Assembly (NCBI GenBank): GCA_026418905.1
Contig: JAOAAK010000003.1
Location: 62,001-126,000, forward strand
Direction: 5' to 3'
Origin: Bacteroidales bacterium
GTDB lineage: Bacteria > Bacteroidota > Bacteroidia > Bacteroidales > DTU049
DNA length: 64,000 bases
This document shows, one piece after another, positions 45,672 to 54,399 of this stretch; positions within the stretch are counted from its first letter, which is position 1, and every line of letters starts with the position of its first letter. The translations under genes were made by a program, and so were the position numbers. Below the pieces are notes generated by a model. The model was not told where the DNA came from. It saw only the letters and a program-made list of their open reading frames with translations, and did not search any database.

Positions 45672-47255
45672 ATGAAAAAGTTATTTTATTCAATCGTCGT
45701 AGTCATGATCTTATGGCTTTTAGCCTTTGGTCAGGGCAATGTAAAGCGTTTCAGTTCTATGCCTTTGAAAACTATGAATGTTCCCTGTCTTGACTCCAGC
45801 TATTACTGGATAGGTGCTAATTTTAGTCTTTTGTTTCAAAAAATGATTGTAAGTGCAAGAGTTCCCAATGCAAGTCCATTTTTAGAAGCTGAAAGAAAAT
45901 ATCTTCAGTATGACACCATCAATAATCAATGGCATTACTATAGCAAAACTAATTTTACTTATTTTGGAACCCATTCAGGAGCCCCTGAAGAGAGCAGGCT
46001 AGAAAGACCCTGGAGCCTGGCCATAAATGCATGGGATGATACTCTTTATTACATCAAATATACGGGTAAATATAACTATCAGATTCCATATCCTATTCAA
46101 ATAATAACTAAGCAAATCCAAGGAAATTACAATTATCCTACAAGTCAATTTACTTATAAAACAAAAGATGTTTATACATTAATCAATGATTCTTGCCCTT
46201 CACAACATATTAGTTATAATTATAATTTATCAACTCAGGTGTATGACCCTACACAAAAAAGAATCTTTTCGTACGACGCCAATAATAATCTTACAAGCAT
46301 TACCTATCAATTCTACGATATAAATACTTCTCAATTTACGAATAGTTTTAAAGAACTTTATTCCTTTAATGGTAACCTCCTTCAACAAAGCATAAGTCAA
46401 TTTTGGGATGGCACCAATTGGGTAAACACTAACAAAACAATTAATATATACGATTCAAACAATAGGATAATTAAAAGATTCTATCTGAACTGGAATACCA
46501 ATGTTTGGGATAGCTCCTTCAAGCAACTGTTTTACTACAATCCAGCTGTTGATTCTTCCATTGCTTATAGTTGGAATGTAGGTACCAACACCTGGGATCC
46601 TAACTACAAACATGCTAATTTTTACAATTCACAGGGTCAAACTCTATTTTTTATCTACTACGGATGGAATGGAACTTCATGGTACGAAGTAAATAAAGTT
46701 ACTTATTCTTATGACGCCCAAGGAAATCTTATACAAATGCTGACACAAGTATGGGATGGGACTCAGCTTGTCAATAACTATAAAACTAATAATTATTATA
46801 CTGGTTCAAACTTAGATTCTACCATATCATTCTATTGGGATAATGTTTTAACCACGTGGATTCCTACTTATAAGGGTTTATATTCTTATGGTACTTTAAA
46901 TGAAATTATCATTGAAAAATATTATGATTATGATAATGTTAACAATCAATGGGTTGAGAATTCGAAGTATCAACATTTTTACCATATGGTAGACATCTCG
47001 ACAATTCCTGCATTGATTAAAGATGAAAGTTTTTTCATATATCCAAATCCAACCAGCAATTTTCTTATTATATCTTTTAAAGAAGAGCTTTCTATCGATC
47101 GATTTATCATAAGAGATGCAAAAGGTAAAGTAATACTAAGCCAAGAGTATAATTCTCGTCAGCTTGACATTCAACAACTGTCTTCAGGCTTGTATTATTT
47201 AAGCATCATAACGAAAGATAAGCAAATCTTGACAAAGCCATTTATTAAACAATAA
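45672..47255 (+). CDS. T9SS type-A exported protein with ~30-residue W/Y repeats
   Basis: 527 aa. A signal peptide (~1-20) leads into a region with at least five imperfect repeats of 28-31 residues (~205-430). Each starts with a WN/WDGT-type turn, then a short strand, a YxYD/YN step and a hydrophobic strand (for example WNGTSWYEVNKVTYSYDAQ and WDGTQLVNNYKTNNYY). They recall YD/RHS-like wrapped beta repeats. A C-terminal T9SS type-A sorting domain follows (FFIYPNPTSNFLIISF ... LSSGLYYLSIIT). The role is unknown; surface-exposed or released. It has its own promoter and terminator. Confidence 0.8.
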   Translation: MKKLFYSIVVVMILWLLAFGQGNVKRFSSMPLKTMNVPCLDSSYYWIGANFSLLFQKMIVSARVPNASPFLEAERKYLQYDTINNQWHYYSKTNFTYFGTHSGAPEESRLERPWSLAINAWDDTLYYIKYTGKYNYQIPYPIQIITKQIQGNYNYPTSQFTYKTKDVYTLINDSCPSQHISYNYNLSTQVYDPTQKRIFSYDANNNLTSITYQFYDINTSQFTNSFKELYSFNGNLLQQSISQFWDGTNWVNTNKTINIYDSNNRIIKRFYLNWNTNVWDSSFKQLFYYNPAVDSSIAYSWNVGTNTWDPNYKHANFYNSQGQTLFFIYYGWNGTSWYEVNKVTYSYDAQGNLIQMLTQVWDGTQLVNNYKTNNYYTGSNLDSTISFYWDNVLTTWIPTYKGLYSYGTLNEIIIEKYYDYDNVNNQWVENSKYQHFYHMVDISTIPALIKDESFFIYPNPTSNFLIISFKEELSIDRFIIRDAKGKVILSQEYNSRQLDIQQLSSGLYYLSIITKDKQILTKPFIKQ

Positions 47256-47272
47256 GTTATCTTTTTATAATT

Positions 47273-47311
47273 AAGCGTGATGAAGACTAATATTCATCAC
47301 GCTTTTTTTTT
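47273..47311 (+). terminator. Intrinsic terminator after the repeat-containing T9SS gene
   Basis: A 12-bp perfect stem AAGCGTGATGAA / TTCATCACGCTT around an 8-nt loop, followed by a run of T (to 47311). The last codons and stop of the convergent regulator gene lie within this hairpin. Confidence 0.88.
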
Positions 47312-48000
47312 CGCTTCTCTTGGACTTGAAGAAGAATTTCATCATTGTAGTCATCAATGGTAAAATATCCATTTTTTATAGCATATGTTACTAATTGAGC
47401 TGTGTTTCGAACGTTTGCCTTTTTAAGTATGTTGCTGCGATGAACATCGACGGTTCTGGCACTGATAAATAATTTATCTGCAATTTCTTGATTGGTATAG
47501 CCTTGACAAATGAGTTTTATAATTTCAATCTCTCTATCTGAAAAAGGACATTCTTTGTCCTCAGATTTTTGAGGGAATTTAATCATATTTACGATTTGTT
47601 CGAATAATTCCTGACTGAAGTAATTCTTATCTGCATATACAAACTGGATTGCTTTTTCCAATTCCTGAAAAGAAATATTTTTTAGAACATATCCTTTGAT
47701 TCCTGCTGTTAACATTTTTTCGACATAATAATCTTCCCTATGCATAGATAAAGCTATGATTTTTAAATCTGGATGAATTTCCAATGCTTTTTCTGTGGTC
47801 TGAATCCCATTCATTTCTGGCATATTGACGTCCATAAGTACAACTTCTGGCTTCTCACCACGTTTTAAGCGATTGAGAAAATCAATGGGATTTTGACAAA
47901 TATCGTAGATATCAATTACGTTAGAATACTTCGAAAGGGCTTGCATTCCTTCACAATATAATTGATGATCATCAACCAATAAAACTTTTATTTTATCCAT
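47287..48000 (-). CDS. NarL/LuxR-family response regulator
   Basis: 237 aa from the ATG at 48000. The receiver domain has the acidic pair VLLVDDHQ, phospho-acceptor Asp in VVLMDVNMPEMNG, Ser/Thr in ALSMHRED and Lys in YVLKNISF. The C-terminal GerE-type HTH reads ICQGYTNQEIADKLFISARTVDVHRSNIL. It binds DNA after phosphorylation by a histidine kinase, but no kinase is encoded in the window, so it is an orphan here. It follows the polyprenyl synthase by 4 nt. Its stop codon lies in the loop of the convergent terminator. Confidence 0.93.
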   Translation of the reverse strand: MDKIKVLLVDDHQLYCEGMQALSKYSNVIDIYDICQNPIDFLNRLKRGEKPEVVLMDVNMPEMNGIQTTEKALEIHPDLKIIALSMHREDYYVEKMLTAGIKGYVLKNISFQELEKAIQFVYADKNYFSQELFEQIVNMIKFPQKSEDKECPFSDREIEIIKLICQGYTNQEIADKLFISARTVDVHRSNILKKANVRNTAQLVTYAIKNGYFTIDDYNDEILLQVQEKRKKKRDEY

Positions 48001-48004
48001 CTTA

Positions 48005-48997
48005 TTAATATTTTCTATTAAAAATAAAATTAAGCAAATATACAAAGATATTTTTTTTATCACTAGCAAGATCCAATTGATGAACAAGGTTCAATGCATT
48101 TTCACGGTATGAATCTAGAAGACGAAAAACCTTTTCTTCGATATTTAGACGATTGAAATAATGTTTGACAAGTTCAATTTTTTCAGTTTCAAGAATGTTT
48201 CTGTTATGATAAAGTCGTATAAATTGTTCTAATTCATTGCTAGTCAGCGATTTAGTTGCCAAGACGTACAAAATAGTTTTTTTTGCATCAATAATATCAT
48301 TACCTTTTTTCTTGCCAAAAGAAACCTCATCGCCATATACATCCATCCAATCATCCTGAATTTGAAACAATAAACCAATATGAAGACCTAAGTTATACAA
48401 CAAATCTAGTGTGTCCTCATTGCTTTCTCCAAGAAATGCACCTAATTTTAAACATCCACCAATTACTACAGCTGTTTTTAGCTCAATCATCTTCAAGTAT
48501 TCATTTAGTTCGATCCTTTTTCTTTCCTCGAAATTCATATCCATTTGCTGCCCTTCACAGACTTGAATAGATATTTGATTGAAAATTTTCAAAGCTCCAA
48601 CTAACTTTTCTTCAGAAATCTTGGTAACATATTTATAAGCATGAGCAAACATGGTATCACCAGAAAGGATAGCGGAATTTAACCCATATTTCTTAAAGAC
48701 AGATGGCTGACCTCTCCTAAGATCGGCCCGATCCATAATATCGTCATGGACAAGAGTAAAATTATGAAATATTTCTACTGCAATTGCTGCATTCATAGCA
48801 TCATCGAAACGAGCATTGAAAAAATCTGCTGCTAAAAGTACCAAAAGAGGTCTTAAGCGTTTTCCTCCATTTTTTAGTGCATATTGAATGGGTTCGTATA
48901 GCTCACGTGGTTCGTAGTTGAGATCTATTTTTTCCAGCTCAATCTGAAATTTTTTTTGTAGTTCATGCAAGTATTGTGAAGGAGAAATGTCTTCCAT
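48005..48997 (-). CDS. Polyprenyl diphosphate synthase
   Basis: 330 aa, trans-prenyltransferase extending allylic diphosphates with IPP. The first Asp-rich motif is HDDIMDRAD (Asp85, Asp86, Asp89) and the second is FQIQDDWMDVYGD (Asp215, Asp216, Asp219); KNGGKRLRP and SGDTMFAHAYKYV are also conserved. Chain length is not fixed by inspection. It would use IPP/DMAPP from the MEP pathway (dxs is at 26401-28308). It sits between the SDR gene (2 nt) and the response regulator (4 nt). Confidence 0.92.
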   Translation of the reverse strand: MEDISPSQYLHELQKKFQIELEKIDLNYEPRELYEPIQYALKNGGKRLRPLLVLLAADFFNARFDDAMNAAIAVEIFHNFTLVHDDIMDRADLRRGQPSVFKKYGLNSAILSGDTMFAHAYKYVTKISEEKLVGALKIFNQISIQVCEGQQMDMNFEERKRIELNEYLKMIELKTAVVIGGCLKLGAFLGESNEDTLDLLYNLGLHIGLLFQIQDDWMDVYGDEVSFGKKKGNDIIDAKKTILYVLATKSLTSNELEQFIRLYHNRNILETEKIELVKHYFNRLNIEEKVFRLLDSYRENALNLVHQLDLASDKKNIFVYLLNFIFNRKY

Positions 48998-48999
48998 GA

Positions 49000-49947
49000 T
49001 TACATGTTTAAAATGAAAATAGGATTTTCTAAAATATAATTTATTCCTTGTTCCAAAGAAATTAAAGGACGCTGGAGAAATTCTTTCATTTTGGTTATAT
49101 CCGGTAATCTCCTAGTCATGTCGCCTTCTGGTAAAGGAGGCAAAAATTTCAAAGAAGAAGCAGAATTTGTCAGTCGTATGATCAATTTAGCTAAATCTAG
49201 GATCGATATTTCACTATCGTTGCCAATATTAATAATGTGATTGTCTGTGTTAGGGTTTTTCAAGACTGATAAAAACACATTGTATGTTGCATCTACATTG
49301 TCATCTATGTAGCAAAAAGTTCTCGTTTGACTCCCGTCACCATGGATAGTCAAGGGTTCGTTCTTAAGGGCAAGATTTATAAACCTGCTAATGACAAAAT
49401 CTGTACTTTGCTTAGGCCCATATGTATTGAAAAATCGAAAGATCGTATAGCGTAACCCGTATTCTTTGTAATAGGCTTTGAGAAAAGCTTCTGAAGCATT
49501 TTTAACGATGGCATAAGGCAACCTCGAATTTAACGGAGTAGTTTCTTCATTCTGAGGGAATTCTACAGGTTCACCATAAACTTCCGAACTACTACTGAAA
49601 AAAATGCGTTTTACTCGTGCACACCTTGAAATTCGAAGAATATTTTCAATCCCGTGTAGATCATTAAGCACCTTGATAGGGTTTTGGAGCGTACGCTGTA
49701 CTCCAACTGTAGCTGCATAATGGAAAACATACTCAAAAGGGTAGTAATAAAATAAAGAAGCAATTTCTTCAAAATTATTGACATCTATCTTTTTAAAAAC
49801 ACAACGTGGATGTTGAGGCACCTTCTGAATAGACCCGGTGGTAAGATTATCTGCAATGACTAAAAAAATATCAGGATGTTCAAGGAGTTTTTCAGCAAGG
49901 GAACTTCCTATAAATCCAGCCCCTCCAGTCAACAAAACATAAATCAT
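49000..49947 (-). CDS. NAD-dependent nucleotide-sugar epimerase/dehydratase (extended SDR)
   Basis: 315 aa. The Rossmann motif GGAGFIGSSLAEKLL is at ~8-22; active-site Ser region FFSSSSEVYGEP and Tyr-Lys LPYAIVKNASEAF match extended SDRs of the UDP-glucuronate decarboxylase/UDP-glucose epimerase group, and FRFFNTYGPKQ is typical. The substrate is a nucleotide sugar, unspecified. It lies 3 nt after rfbA, which makes a dTDP- or UDP-sugar role in surface polysaccharide synthesis likely. Confidence 0.88.
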   Translation of the reverse strand: MIYVLLTGGAGFIGSSLAEKLLEHPDIFLVIADNLTTGSIQKVPQHPRCVFKKIDVNNFEEIASLFYYYPFEYVFHYAATVGVQRTLQNPIKVLNDLHGIENILRISRCARVKRIFFSSSSEVYGEPVEFPQNEETTPLNSRLPYAIVKNASEAFLKAYYKEYGLRYTIFRFFNTYGPKQSTDFVISRFINLALKNEPLTIHGDGSQTRTFCYIDDNVDATYNVFLSVLKNPNTDNHIINIGNDSEISILDLAKLIIRLTNSASSLKFLPPLPEGDMTRRLPDITKMKEFLQRPLISLEQGINYILENPIFILNM

Positions 49948-49950
49948 AAC

Positions 49951-50817
49951 TTACGGTTTTTGAATCAAGTTTAAAAGATATTTGCCATAGCCACTGTTCA
50001 TAAGTGGCTGGGCCAGTTTTAAAAGTTGCTCTTCGTTAATGAACTTCATACGATAAGCAACTTCTTCAATGCAACCAATTTTTAAACCTTGTCGGCTTTC
50101 AATGACTTCAACAAAAAGGCTAGCTTGGAGAAGTGAACTAAATGTTCCTGTATCAAGCCAAGCTGTACCTCGACCCAATTTGATCACTTTCAATTTTCTT
50201 TGTTCAAGGTAGTATTTATTCACATCTGTAATTTCGTATTCTCCCCGAGCACTAGGTTTCAAATTTTTAGCAACTTCGATGACTGAATTATCATAAAAAT
50301 ACAAACCAGGAACTGCATAATTCGATTTAGGTTGTTTTGGCTTTTCCTCTATGGAAACGGCATTCATATTTTCATCAAACTCAACTACCCCATATCTTTC
50401 AGGATCAGAAACATGATAGGCAAAAATGATGCCTCCATCGGGATCAGTAGCTTTCTGCAACAATTCTTGTAAACCCGTCGAATAGAAAATATTGTCGCCC
50501 AGTATAAGACAGACCTTATCTTTTCCAATAAAAGTATCTCCAATGACAAATGCTTGGGCAAGGCCATTAGGTACGGGTTGTTCTCTGTATTCAAAGTAGC
50601 AACCCAACTGACTACCATCCTTAAGCAATCTTTGAAAATGAGGTAAATCCTGTGGTGTAGATATGATAAGGATCTCTCTAATTCCAGCCATCATAAGTAC
50701 GGATAATGGATAATAGATCATAGGCTTATCATACACTGGCATCAGCTGCTTGCTCATAGCAAGAGTTAATGGATATAACCTTGTTCCTGATCCTCCAGCT
50801 AAAATGATACCTTTCAT
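49951..50817 (-). CDS. rfbA: Glucose-1-phosphate thymidylyltransferase
   Basis: 288 aa. Makes dTDP-glucose from dTTP and glucose-1-phosphate, the entry step to dTDP-rhamnose and related sugars. Nucleotidyltransferase signature [14 protein letters not shown], then [28 protein letters not shown] and [12 protein letters not shown] are all intact. The partners rfbB, rfbC and rfbD are not in the window; only an SDR gene follows. It is 12 nt downstream of the MMPL gene. Confidence 0.96.
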   Translation of the reverse strand: MKGIILAGGSGTRLYPLTLAMSKQLMPVYDKPMIYYPLSVLMMAGIREILIISTPQDLPHFQRLLKDGSQLGCYFEYREQPVPNGLAQAFVIGDTFIGKDKVCLILGDNIFYSTGLQELLQKATDPDGGIIFAYHVSDPERYGVVEFDENMNAVSIEEKPKQPKSNYAVPGLYFYDNSVIEVAKNLKPSARGEYEITDVNKYYLEQRKLKVIKLGRGTAWLDTGTFSSLLQASLFVEVIESRQGLKIGCIEEVAYRMKFINEEQLLKLAQPLMNSGYGKYLLNLIQKP

Positions 50818-50829
50818 TTTAATTTATTT

Positions 50830-53190
50830 TTATTCATTTTCTTCTAATTCAAGCATAGAATCTTCTATGGCTTTTCGGGAAATATATTTTTCATATGACA
50901 AAATGAGTGAAGGCAATAACATCAAATTAGAAAGAATAGCCATAAGCAACGTCACCGTAACAAGATAGCCTAAAATTCTTGTTCCCCCAAAAAAAGAAAA
51001 AACAAAAATGAAAAAACCACTCATCAAAACAATACCTGAATATATCATCCCAGGAGATGTTTCACGCAAAGCATTCTTAAGAGATGTTTTCATATCATAT
51101 AAATGTGAACGAAGATGCTGCCTAAATCTTGATAATAATTGAATAGCTGAATCGATAGCAATACCTAGAGCAATACTATATATAATGATAGTAGATGGCT
51201 TAAGTGGTATTCCAGTATAACCCATAAAGCCAGCTGTAAAAACAAGAGGGAAGATATTGGCTATCATGATGATTAAGATCAAGCGATAATCCCTAAAAAG
51301 GAAAAACATTAAAATGGTAATAACTATGATGGTTAGAACAACACTGTAAAACAAATTATCAACCAAATAGCGAGTTCCTTTTTCAAACACCACCGATGCA
51401 CCTGTTATTCTGCATGTATACTTTTCTTCAGGAAATAGTTGCTTCATTTTTCCGGCAATAGAGTCCTTAATTGCCTTGATTTGTGGTGTAGTAAGATTTT
51501 TTAATCTAAAACTAATTCGCACAATCTGATAAGATGAATCTATAAAAGATTTAATGATATGGGTATTGTTCTCTTTTTTATTATTTAAGTTGGGAAGATA
51601 AGATAAAATAAAACCTTTTTCATAGTCATTAGGTAATTCATACATCGAGGAGTCACCCTGGTAAAAAGCTTGTTTGGCGTACTTTACCACATCAACTACT
51701 GAAATAGGTCTTGAAACACCTTGAAATGAAGAAATATAAGATTGCAATGAATCGATTCTTCTCAGAGTTGAAAGACTAAATATACCTTTCTTCTTTTTCG
51801 TATCAATAGTAATCTCCATAGGTAAAACACCAGAAAAGTTTTCTTCGAAGAAAACAAAATCTTTAAGCATTCTATGATCTTGTGGAACATCATCTAGCAT
51901 GCTACTTCGGTTTTGAATGAGAAAAATGCCTACCACACTGATTAAACCAATTACGGAAAAAGATAAATATATAATTTTTTTCCTTTCTTCTATCACACGA
52001 AGAATAAAATCCTCGAATTTGTTACGCCACTTAAAAGATAAATGGTGCATGTGACGAGGTAAAGGAAGCGGAAAATAACTGAAAAGAACAGGGATTAGTA
52101 CTATGGTCAGAAGAAAAATAGACAAAATAGAAGTAAAAGCAATAAGACCAAATTCTCTAAATAACACACTCGGAGCTACCATAAAGGAACCAAACCCAAT
52201 GGCTGTAGTCAAATTGGCAAGAAAAATAGCAAGTCCGGTTCGTTTCAAAACATTAACCAAAGCAAGAGCCTGATTTTTGTGACACGTAACCTCCTGATGA
52301 TATCGAATGATGAGATAAACAGCATTTTCTATACCTATGATAATAATAATAACAGGCAAAACACCAGATAAGATGGTAATTTTAAAGCCTAGAATATCCA
52401 TCAAACCTAGTGTCCATGCCACACCTGCCAGTACTATTATCAGTGAAATTACTGTAATACGAATCGAACGGAAAAATATGAGCAACAAAATCATGACAAG
52501 CAAAAAAGCCCATATCGTAAATCTTTTGATATCAATTTTAGCTAGCTCCGTAATCATCGTGCGGATGTACGGCATTCCGGAAAAATGCAATGTAACTCCC
52601 GTCTTATCAGAAAAAAGCTGACAATATTTTTCAATTCTAGATAGAATTTCATTTCTTTTGATCGAATTCAAGAATTCATTACTGATATATATGAGCAACA
52701 CATAAGCATGACTATCGGTAAAAAGAAAGTCTTTGTAAAACAAAAGAGATTTCATTACTTTAAAAAGGGAATCGATTTTTTCCTGACTTAATGAATCAGA
52801 AAAAAGCTTTTTAAGAAAAAACTTTTTCGATATTGTATCTTTTTTCAGCAATAAGATATCTTGAAAACTTAGAACAAGTTTAACACCTTCAATCTTTCTG
52901 ATACTATCTTTAAGTTTTGAAAATTCATTGTAATGGTTAAGTCGAAAAATGGCCGAGTCTTTGAAGCCAATAAAAAAAATAGCACCATCTTCTTCAAACT
53001 GCTTTTTGAATTCCTGATAAGTTATACTCTCACTATCACTCTGAGGCAACATTTGAGCGTATTCATATGACATAGGCACCCACACCCCCCTGTAAGCTAA
53101 AAAAATAGTAAGTATAGAAAAAGTTATAAGTACGGTCAACCTATATCGTAGAATAAAATTTATAATTTTATACACTGTATTTTTTTGCAA
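50830..53190 (-). CDS. MMPL/RND-family transporter
   Basis: 786 aa with the RND plan of 12 membrane helices in two halves: a helix at ~13-33, a periplasmic domain (~35-225), five helices with SSD-like SGVLPVIIIIIGIENAVYL, then a second periplasmic domain and five helices. The second half has YSIALGIAIDSAIQL and FFGGTRILGYLVTVTL. It probably exports a lipid or hydrophobic molecule by proton coupling; the substrate is unknown. The frame opens with TTG at 53190 or GTG at 53175; no ATG occurs before the first helix. Divergent with the NamZ gene, starts 2 nt apart. Confidence 0.85.
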   Translation of the reverse strand: MQKNTVYKIINFILRYRLTVLITFSILTIFLAYRGVWVPMSYEYAQMLPQSDSESITYQEFKKQFEEDGAIFFIGFKDSAIFRLNHYNEFSKLKDSIRKIEGVKLVLSFQDILLLKKDTISKKFFLKKLFSDSLSQEKIDSLFKVMKSLLFYKDFLFTDSHAYVLLIYISNEFLNSIKRNEILSRIEKYCQLFSDKTGVTLHFSGMPYIRTMITELAKIDIKRFTIWAFLLVMILLLIFFRSIRITVISLIIVLAGVAWTLGLMDILGFKITILSGVLPVIIIIIGIENAVYLIIRYHQEVTCHKNQALALVNVLKRTGLAIFLANLTTAIGFGSFMVAPSVLFREFGLIAFTSILSIFLLTIVLIPVLFSYFPLPLPRHMHHLSFKWRNKFEDFILRVIEERKKIIYLSFSVIGLISVVGIFLIQNRSSMLDDVPQDHRMLKDFVFFEENFSGVLPMEITIDTKKKKGIFSLSTLRRIDSLQSYISSFQGVSRPISVVDVVKYAKQAFYQGDSSMYELPNDYEKGFILSYLPNLNNKKENNTHIIKSFIDSSYQIVRISFRLKNLTTPQIKAIKDSIAGKMKQLFPEEKYTCRITGASVVFEKGTRYLVDNLFYSVVLTIIVITILMFFLFRDYRLILIIMIANIFPLVFTAGFMGYTGIPLKPSTIIIYSIALGIAIDSAIQLLSRFRQHLRSHLYDMKTSLKNALRETSPGMIYSGIVLMSGFFIFVFSFFGGTRILGYLVTVTLLMAILSNLMLLPSLILSYEKYISRKAIEDSMLELEENE

Positions 53191-53192
53191 AA

Positions 53193-54392
53193 ATGAGAAA
53201 AAAAAACCAAAATATTATAGTTTTCTGGATAGTATGTGTCAATTTATCTTTTACTTACATTGTTAATTGCCAGCAAACCTGTCTTCTGACAGGTGCAGAC
53301 CAAACATATCTTTATTTTCCTCTACTTCAAGGTAAAAAAGTTGCTGTTGTTGCCAATCAAACATCTTTCATCGGAAGTACACCTCTCGTTGATAGCTTAA
53401 TACGTTCCAATATCAGGATCTGCAAAATATTGACCCCCGAACATGGTTTTTGGGGTATCATCCCCGATGGGAAACCCATCGCAGATTCTACTTATCGCAA
53501 TATACCTGTGATTTCTCTATATGGTGAAAAAAAGAAACCCACGTCTGCTGACTTAAAAGATGTAAATATCGTGCTTTATGACATTCAAGACGTAGGTGTC
53601 CGTTTTTATACCTATATTTCAACTTTATATTACATTATGGAATCTTGCTTAGAAAACAATATACCTCTTGTTATTCTTGATCGTCCTAATCCTAATGGGT
53701 TTTATGTAGATGGATTTGTTTTAAAACCTCAGTTCAAAAGCTTCATCGGCATGTTACCCATCCCTATCGTATACGGTTTAACACCCGGAGAACTTGCATG
53801 GATGATCAACGAAGAAAGATGGCTTAGTGCGGGGAAAAAAATACAATTAACGGTGATTCCCTGCAAAGGCTACGATCACAACACAAGATATGTACCACCC
53901 ATTAAACCATCTCCTAACTTAACTTCCATCGATGCTATCTACCTTTATCCTACCGTTGGATTACTTGAAGGAACTACCATGAGTGTGGGAAGGGGAACTC
54001 TTAGACCATTTGAGCTTATCGGTCACCCAGCTTTGCAAGGAGATACTTCATTTACACCTATCCCTATTGCTGGCATGAGTGACAACCCGCCTTATGCTCA
54101 TCTCATTTGTCACGGTTTTAATTTAAAACATCTTGCTCAGTTACTAAAAACTACTCCTCACATTCACATCGAACTAATTATTCAATTATATCAATCATTC
54201 AAAGAAATGGGAAAAGAAAAAGAATTTTTCAAACCAGCCATGTTCGACAAACTTGCTGGTACAGACGAACTACGTAAGCTCATTATCTCGGGAAAAAATG
54301 CCAACGAGATTCGCTCAAGATGGAAGGAAGAAGTAGAAGCTTTCAAAGCAATTCGTAAAAAATATCTACTTTATCCGGATTTTGAAAATTAA
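53193..54392 (+). CDS. NamZ-type exo-beta-N-acetylmuramidase (DUF1343, GH171)
   Basis: 399 aa with an N-terminal membrane or signal segment (~10-28). The DUF1343 core is well conserved: KKVAVVANQTSF, LTPEHGFWG, VLYDIQDVGVRFYTY, VILDRPNPNG, EGTTMSVGRGTLRPFELIG. Members described as NamZ release terminal N-acetylmuramic acid from peptidoglycan fragments, so a role in cell-wall turnover or salvage in the periplasm is expected. It is followed 7 nt later by the TMTC-like gene and divergent from the MMPL gene. Confidence 0.88.
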   Translation: MRKKNQNIIVFWIVCVNLSFTYIVNCQQTCLLTGADQTYLYFPLLQGKKVAVVANQTSFIGSTPLVDSLIRSNIRICKILTPEHGFWGIIPDGKPIADSTYRNIPVISLYGEKKKPTSADLKDVNIVLYDIQDVGVRFYTYISTLYYIMESCLENNIPLVILDRPNPNGFYVDGFVLKPQFKSFIGMLPIPIVYGLTPGELAWMINEERWLSAGKKIQLTVIPCKGYDHNTRYVPPIKPSPNLTSIDAIYLYPTVGLLEGTTMSVGRGTLRPFELIGHPALQGDTSFTPIPIAGMSDNPPYAHLICHGFNLKHLAQLLKTTPHIHIELIIQLYQSFKEMGKEKEFFKPAMFDKLAGTDELRKLIISGKNANEIRSRWKEEVEAFKAIRKKYLLYPDFEN

Positions 54393-54399
54393 ATTCAAT

